A DNA stretch of 64,000 bases from Nigrospora sphaerica (GCA_018287875.1 JAGVVL010000022.1:992001-1056000); one strand, 5' to 3'. Counted from the stretch's first letter, positions 1-12,333 are shown. Made by a program: numbers and translations. The notes: generated by a model not told the origin, from the letters alone.

Positions 1-1699
1 CTGGTTAACCCCTCGTGGAACACCACTACTAGTAGACCTCCCCTCTACTGTACAGGCCCTATCATCCACCTGATGCAGGTTTCTTGAGCCAAACCCATAT
101 CATCCCAATACGTCAAGTGATGAGACGATAAAAGGCTGCAGCTTTATCTCTGACCAATGTGGTTAGTTGAACATGAGATCATACTGGGCATCCAACATGT
201 GCACATTTTATTACATCTACATCTACTTTCCAATAGCGGTAACTAGTAGCAGATGGGGCGCTACGGTGTCAAGTGCAGACGTGGCTCGAGTGAGGCCATA
301 GGGTTTGTTATGCCCGGCAACTCTTCTTCAACTACCAGATCCTATTTCCATTGGTATTGTGTCAATATCTGCTGCCCAAGAAGTTACTAGGGGGTGAAAA
401 GGGTGGGTTATTCAGCAGATGATCACCTGCCGCTTTACTAGGTATTAGGCATTCCGAGCTTGTCGCGCCGATAACAAGATAGGAAGGTGGGTCACAGGGT
501 CGTACGCGATAGGTTGAGTCCCACCTCATGCCAAGGGCGCATGTGGCGTGTTTTTGCATAGGTAGAAGTAAAGGGCCTTATCTCCAGCTCTGACTCTACT
601 AGGTGGCTGGGCGTCCAATGACGATCTTCGGTGCGTACCGGCGACGAACTGTCCCCTGCCCTCCCCGGATGCAGCTTCGGGGCGTGGGCCATATAAGAGG
701 CGAGCATGCGCCATCCTCTCAAGAGCTAGAACTGGAGCTAAAAGACAAGGAATCATTTAAACGTCAGTGTCCAAGACCAAGGGACCAACAAACCAACCCG
801 CTTCCCACCTAGCCCGAAAGCTAGCAACACTGCAGAGCGCCATCCGGTCCCCCTTACCCAAGACCTCATCATTACGAATCCAAGGCAATGGTCTCAATCT
901 CGTCAATTATGGGCACCGCCCAAAGCGCCTTTAATGTCATAGTGCGCAACGCCACTGAGCACCACGCATCTGTGAGCGCGGCTTGTATGGCGTATTACAG
1001 CGTGGGGAGCACAGGCTGTAGCAATAGCCAGTGCACGCGACCTCACCCCTTGAGCAATCCACTTTCTCCTTCGTCATCGCCGTCATCAACCTTTTCGACA
1101 GCAACAACGGTCAAGGTAACCACTTCGCCAGGTGCACCCCTCAAACGCGCCTGGAAGAGTATCAAGAAGCGCGCCCGTGAACACCACCAAAGCGTCGAGG
1201 CGTCCCACGTTGCCTATTATGGACGACAAGGCCAGGTTAGGCGCTGATTTGCGCTCCTTTCATAGGGAGTAGTAAGAGGTGAATATTATGTGAAGAGTGG
1301 ACGGGTGAGATGAGATGGTGCGAAAGATGTTATGGTGCCAAAGATGTTATGATATCGTGTGATACATGTATTACTGCAAATGTTATGCAACTTAAACGCT
1401 GGTTCTCTGAAATGAGTTGAATGGAGATATTAACCCACAACTCAAGGCTCCAGCATACTCTCACGTGTTCCGAGATGAAAACTTGCATGTGAATTTCAAT
1501 CCACTCGCAAAAGCATGTGCCAGGGTTTTGCGAGAGAGGAGGCTGCTGCATTGCACAAATCTTGATGTGCAGTGGTATCAATATAAATTACCAATGGGTA
1601 ATACAAGGAGAGCTTTGAAACCTGCATCAGGTGGATGATAGGGCCTGTACAGTAGAGGGGAGGTCTACTAGTAGTGGTGTTCCACGAGGGGTTAACCAG
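1..1699. repeat. 83-bp perfect inverted repeat bounding a 1.7-kb segment
   Basis: Bases 1-83 (starting CTGGTTAACCCC) are the exact reverse complement of 1617-1699; the match stops at base 84/1616. The left arm touches the window edge, so it may be longer and no target duplication can be checked. The segment encloses the small gene at 888-1247. The arms could be terminal inverted repeats of a DNA transposon or a foldback element, but no transposase is visible inside. Apart from the small gene I see nothing in 84-887 or 1248-1616. Confidence 0.85.
888..1247 (+). CDS. small orphan protein with an internally repeated motif
   Basis: This is an uninterrupted 119-codon frame with a good start context (AGGCAATGG) and a TATA-like CATATAAG near 690. 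The protein has two similar halves around a Ser/Thr/Pro-rich linker: a block near residues 15-40 (RNATEHHASVSA..MAYYSVG) and one near 92-115 (KRAREHHQSVEASHVAYYG). They share the pattern R-A-x-EHH-x-SV-x-A-x3-AYY. I see no signal peptide or membrane segment, and I do not recognise the family. It lies between the arms of the inverted repeat, so it may be cargo of that element. The internal duplication makes chance coding less likely, but expression is unproven. Confidence 0.5.
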   Translation: MVSISSIMGTAQSAFNVIVRNATEHHASVSAACMAYYSVGSTGCSNSQCTRPHPLSNPLSPSSSPSSTFSTATTVKVTTSPGAPLKRAWKSIKKRAREHHQSVEASHVAYYGRQGQVRR

Positions 1700-1845
1700 C
1701 CTTAGGCTGAACATCAGCCAGGCGCACAGGCGAAGCTTGAGGATAGAGGGTAATATGGAAGCCCCGAGGTGTTATCATATGTATTGATTGATACTGAAAA
1801 AAGCCGACGGCTGCTTGAAAAGTACGACGAGGCAAGAGATCTGCA

Positions 1846-3588
1846 TCAATAATCACTCGAGATGACCTCTTTGCGGTCCCCAAACATTGAGACTACCATT
1901 TCCCCACCGCGGATCGAAAGCACCGATAAAAGGCTATCGCTCAGCTTTAAAATCCACCAAGACAAATCAGTTTCAAGACGCTTGATAAGAAGGGGTATTG
2001 TAAAACTTACCCCATGCGTACTCTCATTGCAACCCTGGACCCAGACACCGGCCATTGACTGATCAACTTTTTCATCATCAAACAAGACACGGTAGTCTTC
2101 TGAGATAGGCCAGGTTCTTTTGGTACCTTTACTGCCCGCGGCCGGGAATGGCTCCTGGGAGAGCAGTTCTCTCAGGGGCTCCATAATGGCATGGTGCTTA
2201 TCATGGACGTACCCGGTAGCAAGAACAACGACATCAAACTCAAGCTCCTCTTCTTTTACCTGCTGTCCTTTCTCTTCGCCATACTGGTGGCGTTCGTATA
2301 GAGGGGTGGCATTGCTGCATTTGAGGACAATTGTTGAATTGTTGCCGACTTGCGCGGTGTTACTGCTGGTTTCGGCCCCAATCACGGTCCGGTAGTATAA
2401 TATCTGGTGTCGGTTCTCGTCGTGTACCGATTGCATGTACAAGCCTTCGTATATGCGGTCGAGGAGTTCTAGGTCAACGACGCCGTAGTTGGTGGCTCGG
2501 TTCTGCAGAATCGATGCCTGACGTAAGGCACCGTCACGGTAGAAGAAGTGGGCCGTCTGTTCGGGATTAAAGATCTCGTTAACGCTTTTTTAATAGTGCA
2601 AGAATCGTTAGCTTCTTACTGATCCGTAGGTTTCTTATGGCGAGCATCTGAGCACAAAATACCCAGCGGTAACGTTCAGTGTGGAAGGATAGCTGGCGAG
2701 CACTCACAAAGGGGAATCGTCGGCAGGTCTCATAGCGCCGTTTCTCAGAAGCATTGTGGCGCGGACCTGAGGGAATCTGGTCTGTAAATCGTCGAATATT
2801 TCAGCGCCACTCTGACCTCCTCCAATGACAGCCACCCGGACCAGCTTCTTCTCGGAGCTGATAAGATGGTTAATGTCCTTCAGATAGCTTGATGAGTGGA
2901 TCATGGTGGGAAGTGTCCAGAAATTAGACTGTAAAGCCGTGGGGATGCTGGGCCTGCCTCCCACGGCAACAACAACCTTCCGTGCCCGGATCGTGGTGAG
3001 CACCTCGGTTCTGACGTCTTTCATGGTGATGACAAACGATTCAGCCTTATCAGAGGCGCAACGTCGGACTGGCGATATGTCAACGACATCGTGGCCGTAC
3101 TTCACCAGGTCGGAAAATGCCTCGGCGCACCATCGCATATAGTCCTGGTACTCTGCCCGGGATGGATAAAATGTGCCCAGGTTGGTGAATCGTTCCAGCC
3201 GTCCCTTTTTCTGTAGGTAGTTGACAAAGGTGAACTTGCTCTGAGGGTTCCGCAACGTAGCGAAGTCCTTCAAGAAACTGATCTGCATCTTAGCAGCCCG
3301 GAGCTGCATGCCGGCGTGCCAGTTATAGCTAGTCTGTCGCTCAATGAAGCGGACTTTAGGGACAGTGGTGTATGAGGAACCGGCTTGCTCGAGCGAGTCA
3401 TGAAGGGCGATCGCAATAGCAAGTGACGCCGGTCCGAAGCCAACGCCGACAAGGTCATGAATGTCTTCATCCAATGAGAGGGGTAGATTTTTGTGAAACC
3501 CGTCCTTCGTCTTGCCAACTGAATCGGCAGTCGTGGCTGTGAAACCAAAGTGACTAAATTCGGGGGTGGTAATGATTGCAGGGGCCAT
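1846..3588 (-). CDS. sidA: L-ornithine N5-monooxygenase (SidA family)
   Basis: Flavin-dependent N-hydroxylase that converts L-ornithine to N5-hydroxyornithine, the first committed step of hydroxamate siderophores. Three exons read from the sequence: 3588-2708, 2584-2011 and 1944-1846. Intron 1 is 123 bp (GTGAGT, branch GCTAAC). Intron 2 is 66 bp (GTAAGT) and happens to be open, so a naive ORF reads through it. The product is 517 aa, the usual family length. It has the FAD-binding GVGFGPASLA near residue 40, the NADPH-binding GGGQSGAE in the middle, a VNEIFNPE segment formed across intron 1, a VVVLATGY motif, and the family C-terminus LSDSLLSVLSIRGGE formed across intron 2. The ATG at 3588 is preferred over upstream in-frame codons because it starts just before the conserved region. 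No siderophore synthetase lies nearby. I found no full SreA-type ATCWGATAA site upstream. The gene appears intact. Confidence 0.95.
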
Positions 3589-4385
3589 AGTAACGAAACA
3601 AGACAGAAGATAGACGTGAGGTGAACAACAGAGTGTATTGTCGATATACCCACGTCCTATGTGAAGAATTTGGGATTTTAAGGTCATAAAGTCCGCGGGA
3701 TTCGAAGCTGAATGCAGGCAGAGCTCCACATAGACTACCATGCTACAGCTTTCCTTTGAAACTCATCCGAAGACTAATACCTATTCAGTAAAGAACTCGC
3801 CGTAGCATGACCGTCCATGGCTTGCGTGACAACCACCCGGCCATTCCAGGCCGCCTTGCACCATTCTCATTTACGCAAGGTCGTATTTTGCTTCTGTAAG
3901 AATGGTATGGGCATCTCAACTGGAGGTTTATCTTCGGTCACGTAATTCTGTTTTCTCACATCAGCCGCCCGAAAACCCGACCAATCCTGCCGGTGGCCTT
4001 AAGTGTCGGTGCGTACGAAGCAATCGTCAGCCCATAATTTCGCGTCAGTTTCGGGAAAAGCAGGCTATTGCGGTTAGTGATCCCACTTTGTGGAGCTTTT
4101 ACTCTACATTTAGCGCTTTCTAGCGGGTATGACCTCCCTAGTCATATACAATGCACAGGAGACGAATAGACGAAAGGCCAGCATTCCGTAAACTAATACA
4201 GGCGTCAGCGGCCCGAACGGCTGAGATAGCCAAGGCCAAAGTGTGGCCAGAGGTATCGCGTATGGGGAGTCTTCTAGCAGTGGGCTAGGTGGTTCGCTGT
4301 CTTGATTTTTCCATACAAGCGGTAAACCCTTTTTTCGTTGTGATCATAGTGGTTATGGGGCCATTCTAGACCGCCGTGGCAGGAC
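3589..4385. other. intergenic region upstream of sidA
   Basis: Divergent spacer between the sidA-like gene and the minisatellite block. One AGATAG GATA-type hexamer is visible near 3608. No convincing gene is seen; the short open frames here have no family features. Confidence 0.4.
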
Positions 4386-5695
4386 CTAGCCGGCAGGGGC
4401 ACATGTAGTAAGCCCTCCGCAAGTCCAGCCGCTTCGGGCACTTCTCGACCGCCTCGGCCTTGCCAACGTTAGTTGGCCCCACAAGGGGGGTCTGACCCTG
4501 CCACCGCCACCATCGCTGGGGTCCGGCCCGGGCATCCGCCTAGGCCGTGCCCGTCGCGCATGGGGATGCTGGGTATCCCCCACCCGGGTAGCCCCGTGTC
4601 GAGCCAGCTTACCCGCTTCTTCATTTCCCCGAACGCTCCAGCGACCCGGGTGTGGGGGGAGGGCCTGACAGGTCCGCCGGCTGGTGGAATGCTGATTCGA
4701 TCCTAGTTGCGGTTGCGTAAAAGGCATTCGTTGGCTGCGCGTGGTCCCACGTCAGCCTCGCGGAGAGCAGACCAATCCGGTAGGTGATTTCGCCTCTTTC
4801 AACACACAATCCATCAGCCGGAATCTCACATCAGTCCCCCGGGAGGCGGACTAGTGCGGCTCCTGGGTTAGCGTAGCATCCTTTAGCCCGGGTAGCCCCG
4901 TGCCGAGCTAGCTTACCCGCTTCTTCATTTCCCCAAACGCTCCAGCGACCCGGGTGTGGGGGGGAAGGCCTGACAGGTCCGCCGGCCGGTGAAATGCTGA
5001 TTCGATCCTAGTTGCGGCTGCGTAAAGGCATTCGTTGGCTGCACGTGGTCCCACGTCAGCCTCGCGGAGAGCAGACCAATCCGGCAGGTGACCTCGCCTC
5101 TTTCAGCACGCAATCCATCAGCCGGAATTCACATCAGTTCCGCGGAGGCGGAACGCGCTGCAGCGGAGACGGAACGCGCTGCAGCGGAGACGGAACGCGC
5201 TGCAGCGCTGGGGAGAGAGCGTGCCAGGCCCACCGGCTGGTGGAATGCTGATTTGATCCTAGTTGCGGTTGCGTAAAAGGCATTCGTTGGCTGCGCGTGG
5301 TCCCACGTCAGCCTCGCGGAGAGCAGACCAATCCGGCAGGTGACCTCGCCTCTTTCAGCACGCAATCCATCAGCCGGAATCTCACATCAGTTCCGCGGAG
5401 ACGGAACACGCTGCAGCGGAGACGGAACGCGCTGCAGCGGAGACGGAACACGCTGTAGCGCTGGGGGAGAGAGCGTGCCAGGCCCACCGGCCGGTGGAAT
5501 GCTGATACGATCCTAGTTGCGGTTGCGTAAAAGGCATTTGTTTGTTGCGCGTGGCCCCACGTCAGCCTCGCGGAGAGCAGACCAATCCGGCAGGTAATCT
5601 CACCACGCAGTGCGTGGAAACAACCATCGTTAAGCTATTGGCTGCCTTCTCGCCCCAAAACCCACCTTGTCGTATTGGGGATCAGCCCCATCGGA
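4386..5695. repeat. minisatellite block, copy A (upstream of MFS gene)
   Basis: GC-rich, complex tandem array with a repeat unit of about 253-304 bp. Landmark GCTGATNNGATCCTAGTTGC recurs near 4690, 4994, 5247 and 5502. Inside the units is a nested 21-bp repeat (GGAGACGGAACGCGCTGCAGC), about three copies near 5150-5215 and three near 5396-5460. The part from about 4680 to 5690 is nearly identical and collinear with 17270-18290. The match ends abruptly after CATCGGACTATC, about 350 bp before the MFS start codon. Open frames across it are by-products of the repeats. Confidence 0.9.
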
Positions 5696-6042
5696 CTATC
5701 AGCTCTTCATCTTACTTATATTGGTTGTTATTCGTCGCCAAGTCTCTGCCAATCATTTCTGTCGTTTTCAGCGCAGCCCAGTTTGCAAGTATTACCGAAC
5801 CTTGATTCTCCTGTTCTGATTGTACTTTACTGGTTAGTAACATAATTCATTTTTATTAGATACTCAATTTACAGAAGTAATTATGGCGCTAGAGTTTGTC
5901 TTTCCTTATCTGGCGGGCTAAGTCAAGCAAGGCTTTACATTTAAATTCTCATCTGTCGATTTGGATAAAATCTCTTTCTTTCAAACCATAGAACCTATTG
6001 CGTGCTTTATTTCTCAACATTTCACCTTTCCAGTCATCCACC

Positions 6043-7678
6043 ATGGAGGCAGCCTTGGGGTCGATTGTCTTGACAACACACCATGGCGATGAAGAATTTC
6101 TTGGCCATTTACACCAACAAGGGCTCTCTTTGAATTCTCAAGGATTCATACGTTGGGCCAGCAACAACCCACGTCACCCCAGGAACTGGACGGCCAAAGC
6201 AAAAACCTTCAATACGGTAGTGATTTTGTTGCTCGAACTTATAACCAGTGCTGCTGGTACCGCAGGAACTTCCGCAGCCCAAGACATGCAGAATGACTTT
6301 CACATGAGCCTCGCTGTGGCTATATTGTGTCTCACTTCTACTTATCTTATTGGTCAAGCTATAGGCGGCATTTTCTTCCCGCCCTACTCGGAAGTCTTTG
6401 GGCGCAAGACCTTGTACATTTGGTCGACCTGCGCCTATGTCGTATTCTCCATCATCGCAGCTGCCGTTAATGCCGTACCAGCTATTGTCATCGGTCGGTT
6501 CTTCTCTGGTTTGGCGTCTACAGTCCCAACCATAGTCGTTGCTGGGAGCATTGAGGATCTATTCAATATGCGAGCCCGGGTGTGGATGATATTTGTTTGG
6601 GCCCTTGTTGGCAATGGAGCAGTTTGTTTAGGACCAATATGGGGCACATACGTTACTCAGACCTTGGGTTGGTAAGTCAAAAAACACCTTTTGGCAGCCC
6701 ATTTCTCACTTACGTGAACAGGCGTTGGGTTATTTGGATGGCTGCAATTGGCCTTGGATTCCTCTTCATCTTCTGCGTCATGCTGAATGAAACGCGACCC
6801 AGTATTTTGCTCGAGAGGGAAGTGGCCAAGGTGCGCATTGCCTTTCCCGGCAGAGAGATTCGAACTCTGAACCCGGATTCTACCCCTGACATGAAGACGT
6901 TGATCACCGTCACCCTCATACGACCATTGACACTACTCTTTACGGAGCCTATCGTCATGGCTGTTGCCTTCATCGGCACTGTTTGTTGCGCCCTCTTCTA
7001 TCTCCAGGCCGAATCTTTGATATTGGTGTTTGAAGCCTACGGTTGGCCAACTACCACAGCATCACTTGCTTTTATTCCCGTCTTCATAGGGGCATTGTTC
7101 AGCTTCGTCATGCGCTTTTACGATCTTAAGCACCTAGACCGCATTAGGGCACGGGGAAGGTCGGTACAGCCTGAGGACAAACTGCATGGCCTGGCGCTCG
7201 CCGCACCAAGCCTTGCTATTGGTAAGTTATAAGAAATCATCGTCTTCGAGCAAGAAACTCACCAATTTTAGGCTTATGGGTCTTTGCATGGACAATTCCT
7301 CCTCTTGCCGAAGTACATTGGATCGTCCCTCTCATTGCACTTTTCTTCATTGGATTTGCATTGAACGAGAGCATCTACACTTTGACCGGATACTTGGCAG
7401 ATAGCTACACTGTCTACGCCGCGTCAGGTTTTGCAGGTCTCATTCTTGCTCGAGCCGGGACATGCGCGGTCGTGTTACCTTTCACGAATCCCATGTATGT
7501 CAACCTCGGCTACAATGTTGCTACGTCGATACTCGCTGGGGTTGCCACGGTCATTTGTGTCGCACCCTTTGTCCTCATCAAATACGGAAAAACAATACGG
7601 CAAGCCAGCAAGTTTGCCAAGTTGAGCTTGTCGACATACAATGACAATAAGGTGGAGGATGACATGGATAGCAGCTGA
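6043..7678 (+). CDS. MFS multidrug/metabolite transporter (DHA1-like)
   Basis: Proton-coupled membrane exporter of the major facilitator superfamily. Three exons: 6043-6671, 6722-7221 and 7272-7678. Both introns are 50 bp (GTAAGT...AG). The ATG at 6043 is in a CACCATGG context, and the total is 511 aa, normal for the family. A hydrophilic N-terminus carries the fungal DHA1 signature NPRHPRNW. About 12 hydrophobic segments follow. The motif A region reads PPYSEVFGRK after TM2, and the C-terminus is an acidic tail. The substrate cannot be told from sequence. It is divergent from the sidA-like gene 2.4 kb away, so export of a hydroxyornithine-derived product is possible but unproven. The minisatellite block lies directly upstream. 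Confidence 0.92.
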
Positions 7679-7841
7679 GCCACCAGACCGGTGAGAATTA
7701 CTGACACATCTTATTGGAGGATAAAAAATGTCGCCTTCTAAACGCCCCCAGGAGCCTGTTTTACCTAGCGCAGCGCATTACAACTTTACCCTTGCATGCT
7801 AAAGTGGGTTATATTAATTGCCTCGATGTAACTTCGCTCTA

Positions 7842-9797
7842 AGCTGGAGTACCCCTCCGCGAGACAGGGTCTTCGCGAGACAGCGGTTTCAGGGTCGTCT
7901 TAAGATGCCTTCGGTCACCAAAAAGATGGATATCTCAATAAACAGACTAGTTGAGGCCTTGCGAATTTTTTCAAGAGATGACAATACACTCCTCTACCTC
8001 ACTATCGTTTTCTTCTTCTAAATGCCCCTCATCTACCCATCCTTCTCCGTCAGTGTCAAGCTCGGGCTCATCAGGCAGTATCCCCATCTCCCTTTTAACT
8101 CGTCTGACGTCTTGAATAGCAACAAACTGCTCCTGCGCCGTCGCACGCACTTTGCGACGTCGTTGAGGCCTCTGGCGTTCCAGCACAGCTGCCAGTTGGT
8201 CCTGTTCACGCTTAAGGCTGACGATCTGCATGCAATTATCCTCAAGGGCCTTGCTGACCTTGCGCGCGAATAATCGGAAGGTTGGTAATCCCTACGCAGG
8301 CTCCAGCAGCTGCAGATCCTTGACGATTTCCCTGACTTGGCGGGCACTCTTTGGGGTCTGGAATTCAATGGCCGACATCGCTGCCAGCGCTCTGCTCTTT
8401 GGAGCCCTTCTTTTTGGTGTTGAAGGCCCGTCTGGAAGGTCCTGGTCAAGCCTCCTAGCTAGCCTGCTGTTGAGGCTTAGAACGGTCTCGTGGATAGATT
8501 CCGGTTGCCCTCCAGCCGGCAGCGATATTGGTAGGCGTGAAGGCCTTTTTCGAGCTTTGTTCCAGGCGTCCAGGAACTCCGGCTTCTTCGGTTCCGTGGT
8601 CAAGAACGTCGCGCAGGCTTGACGAAGGACCCTCCGATAGGTGCGCTTCAACACCGAAAAAGAGCCAAGGTCTAAAGGTTGCAAGACCTGAGAGGTGTGC
8701 GCCGGCAGGAAGTCAAGCCAGACCTTCGCCTCTAGGCAGGTTAACATGAAGTCCTCCGTAACGTAGCTGCCATGGCCGTCCAGAATAAGGTGTCGCCACC
8801 TGTCCGGCTCCGTCGCTATTTGAGGCAAAAAGACCTCCTTCAACCACTTTAAGGCAATATCGTTATTGGTCCAGCCCTTCTCCGAGGCGCAGAATCTCCA
8901 GGAATCGTATTCTGGATCGTTAACTTGGCCTCTGAGCCGCTGTTGTTGGACCTCGGCGCCCTTGAAGATGACTAGCGGCGACAACGCGCGACCGGCTGCA
9001 GACACACACTCCAGAATCGTCACCCACTCACGGTTTCCGGGGTCCATCGTGAGTACCTTGTGTACCTCAGCTGGGCAGATAACTAGGGGGTTATCTCCAA
9101 GGCCAATCATGCTGCCAATCTCGTCGACGTTGTATCTGTCCTTCAGTAACACCTCCGCCAACTTGGGGTGATCTAAGCGGTCGAAAAACTCATCGATATT
9201 AGCGCGTGAGGCGCCGTTAACGCGAAGAAAATCCATCCCGGTGGATCTCACGGACTTAATGCTGGGGTTCCTTTTGAAGAAACCTTTTTGCCAGTGGATG
9301 CCGAACTCGTGATGGCTTCCAGAGGCCTTGGCAAGCGCTGTGACGAAGAGGCGAAAGCGAGAGTGAGGAGGTACCCATCAAGCCTGGCTTGCAACAATAC
9401 CCAGTCGACGAGCCGGTGTTCCAAATCTTCAGATAGGACCTGGCGGGAGGCGTTATACTCCTTCCTGGTGTCAACACCATCGATTCGGCGTTTGAGATAG
9501 TGTTTTGAGACGTGGAATTGCCTCGCAGTCCCTCAAAGGCTCTGGCAATCTGCCATTAGCCGAATAGCAAGAACCACCTGGTCGTCGTTCATCGGAATAG
9601 ATTCATAAGATAGAAGGGATTAATAGGAAGCGAATGAACTAGCTTAGATAGCAGGAGACCTTTTAGTTGTTGATATATTTCTCTTTCGGTGACCGAAGGC
9701 TTTGCGAGACTGCCTTGAAACTGCTGTCTCGCGAAGACCCTGTCTCGCGAAGACCCTGTCTCGCGAAGACCCTGTCTCGCGAAGGGGTATCCCAGCT
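7842..9797 (-). mobile_element. pogo/Fot1-like DNA transposon 1 with TA target duplication
   Basis: The terminal inverted repeats begin AGCTGG(A/G)(A/T)ACCCC and are flanked by TA (7840-7841 and 9798-9799), as expected for Tc1/mariner-pogo elements. Both ends carry a CTCGCGAAGACCCTGT motif. The right end has expanded it into three or four tandem 16-bp copies (9729-9783), whereas the left end has about one. The element encodes one transposase on the minus strand, now broken. Confidence 0.88.
7971..9592 (-). pseudogene. degenerate pogo-like DDE transposase (element 1)
   Basis: Family resemblance is clear: DDE block 1 (NVDEIGSMIG), block 2 (ILDGHGSYVT) and block 3 (SQVLQPLD), then a Lys/Arg-rich C-terminal tail typical of fungal pogo transposases. 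The ATG at 9592 opens the helix-turn-helix region (MNDDQVVLAIRLM). Damage includes an in-frame TGA at 9533-9535, a frame change between about 9250 and 9350, and an in-frame TAG at 8292-8294, after which the same frame continues with recognisable tail sequence to 7971. The element cannot be autonomous as it stands. Confidence 0.85.
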
Positions 9798-10152
9798 TAT
9801 TCCAGCCGAGTCGCTGAAACCTGATTCAGGGCATTTCAAGCAATGTCTCCCTTCAGAAGTCCTATAATCTCAACTTAGGTATTTTATTTTCGTCAAGCAA
9901 TTGAATAATTAAGTCAGCGCGCTCATAAATTAGGGCCAGTATGATACTGAAACCTGTAAGTTCAACACCCACCACTCGGGCCCCCTAGACTTGGGCCACC
10001 AACAAAGTAAGCCCATCCTCCTCATCGCCCACAACTTCAACTATAGATATAGTAGCAACAACAGCACCAGTAGATATATGAATTAGACCATTCTCATTGC
10101 CTTTTAACTGCGCATCTTCTGATATGGCTACCGACCGGGAAAACAAGCTGCG

Positions 10153-10440
10153 TGTCACGGGGTGGACCGTGACAGGCCGTACCGGCACAGGGCAGCCTCT
10201 GAGACAACCTAAACTAGCTACGGATTAGTCGTCCCGTGATGGAGTTCTGTCAAGACCGCTCGGTACGGACCTCCGTTGGGACCTAGATAAGAAGTCTGCG
10301 ACCGAGGAGACTTCAATTGTAGCTCTTCAAGCTACGTCCTGTCCACTAAGCCTGACCTGTACCGACAGAATAGGAACCTAGACCTGTAGTATAGAACCTG
10401 AATCGACTCTGTTATTCGCCTGCCTGCCCGCTCCTTGACA
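10153..10440 (+). mobile_element. solo LTR, family A, copy 1
   Basis: 288-bp sequence starting TGTCACGGGG and ending CTCCTTGACA, with perfect 5-bp target duplications CTGCG (10148-10152 and 10441-10445). The first bases form a hairpin (GTCACGG, loop GGTGGA, CCGTGAC). Polarity is arbitrary; no internal retroelement region is attached. Confidence 0.9.
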
Positions 10441-10998
10441 CTGCGTGCTGCCATTCGCGCCACTAAGAACGGCACTTCCGTCCGCTCAGCTGCGAAGCAA
10501 CACTCCATCCCTAGTTCAACGCTTCAACGCCATATTAATGGTTGAAAGACCATTCCTGAGGCTCACGAGAAGCAGCAGAACCTATTGCCGCGCCAGGAGG
10601 CCCTTCTGGTGCGCTGGGTCAAGACACAGACCAAGTTAGGCTATGCACAGCCTCATTCAAGGTTCAAGATGTACGCTTTGAGGATCTCTCGAGCGTCTGG
10701 AGGCCCTAGCACCCTTGGAAGAAATTGGGTTCAACGGTTTCTGCTGAGAAATCCAGAGTTGAAGACCTTACGCAGCGTCTGGTACGACTGGCGGCGCGCC
10801 AACGCAGCTTGTTCAACAAATATCGAGGAGTTCTTCGGATGGCTCGACGACCCCTTAATGTCGGCTATCCCTCCTACTCACACTTATAATGCCGACGAGA
10901 TAGGGACTATGATCGGTATCGGAGACGCTCCCCTAGTTATCGGACCCTCGGAGCTCAAGGAGGTCCTCATTAAGGACCCCCTTAACAGAGATTGGGTG

Positions 10999-11254
10999 TG
11001 TAAGGGTCCGGAGGAGTCACAGTGGCACCGTCAGGTATATGGTAGCGAAGGGTAGTCTCAATTCCACTGCAAGACTGATTCTTGCAGAATCCAAGTTCCG
11101 GTCGGGCGCCAGCGGTGTGCCCGCCCTTCGTTAGTAGGTCGCCAGCTGGCCTGTGCCGCAGGTCAGGTGACTTACTTGCGGGTGCGCAGGGGGCACCTCC
11201 CCAGCGCATCCTCCCTTACAGCAGGGGCACCTCTCCAGCGCGTCCTCCCTTACA
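10999..11254 (+). mobile_element. solo LTR, family C
   Basis: 256-bp insert beginning TGTAAGGG and ending CCCTTACA (inverted ends), flanked by GGGTG at 10994-10998 and 11255-11259. It interrupts the transposase of element 2 within the segment after block 1. Near its right end a unit of about 33 bp (CCAGCGC(A/G)TCCTCCCTTACAG) is repeated. Confidence 0.88.
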
Positions 11255-12045
11255 GGGTGACTGCTGTGGAATGTGTGTCTGGCGATGGCCGAGCTCTCTT
11301 CCCCTCGGTCGTCTTCGCCGGTAAAAACATCCAATAGCAATGCTTCGACGACGATATTCTTAACGACGATGACCTCAAGCAGTGGCGGTTCGGCTCTAAC
11401 GGTTCCGGTTAGTCCAGCAACGAAATAGCGCTACGTTGGTTGCGTGAGGTGTTTCTTCCGCAGACGAAGCCGGATAAGTATCACCAGTGGCGCCACCTTA
11501 TCATCGACGGCCATAACAGCCACACTAAAGAAGCCTTCCTCTTGGAGTGTCTCGAGTCGCGAGTCTGGCTTAACTTCTTGCCAGCACACTGCTCTCAAGC
11601 CCTTCGGCCCTTTGACGTCGGTCCCTTTTCGCTATTAAAGCGCCGGTTCCGGTCTATCTTGCGTGCCACTTGCTATTCCATGATGGCAACAGTTGCCGGC
11701 AAACCAAAGTTCTTGGCGGCTTGGAAGAGGGCTCGGAATGAAGCCATGAAGCAGAGGAAGATTTTGAAGGGCTGGGAGTCTCGTGTGGTGGCAACAGATA
11801 GTGCGTCGGGAACCGCAATCCAGCGGCGAGGTCTTCTGAAGCTCCAGCAGGGCTTCGATGAGTTAACCGCCAGAGTAGCCGGCCATGAGCACTAAATTGA
11901 GAAACTAAGGAGCGCAATAGAGAGGCAGAGGCCTCGAAAACAGTGTCGAGTTCTTCCTAGGTCTCAACAGGTCTTCGTTGACCTACAGGACGTTTCGAAA
12001 GTAAGGGATCGGTTAAGAAACGAGGCGGATTGAATCCGCCCTCGG

Positions 12046-12333
12046 TGTCAAGGAGCAGGCAGGCAGGCGGATAATGGAGTCAATTCGGGTTCTATGCTAC
12101 AGGTCCAGGTTCCTATTCTGTCGGTACAGGTCAGGCTTGGTAGACAGGACGTAGCTTGAAGAGCTACAATTGAAGTCTCCTCGGTCGCAGACTTTTATCT
12201 AGATCTCCACTGGAGGTCCGTACATAGCGGAATTGACAGAAATCTATCACAGAACAACTAATCCATAGCTAGTTTAGGATGACTCAGAGGTTGCCCTGTG
12301 CCGGTACGGCCTGTCACGGTCCACCCCGTGACA
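12046..12333 (-). mobile_element. solo LTR, family A, copy 2 (inverted)
   Basis: 288-bp reverse-complement relative of the LTR at 10153, flanked by CTCGG (12041-12045 and 12334-12338). It is inserted near the 3' end of the element 2 transposase. Together with copy 1 it forms inverted arms around the transposase core. Confidence 0.9.

Noticed and set aside
5150..5460. Regular 21-bp repeats resembling a CRISPR-like array
   Set aside because: Units are directly tandem without spacers, in a eukaryotic minisatellite, and there are no cas-like genes.
8292..8294. Natural stop of the element 1 transposase
   Set aside because: The same frame continues with typical transposase tail sequence to 7971, so this TAG is premature.
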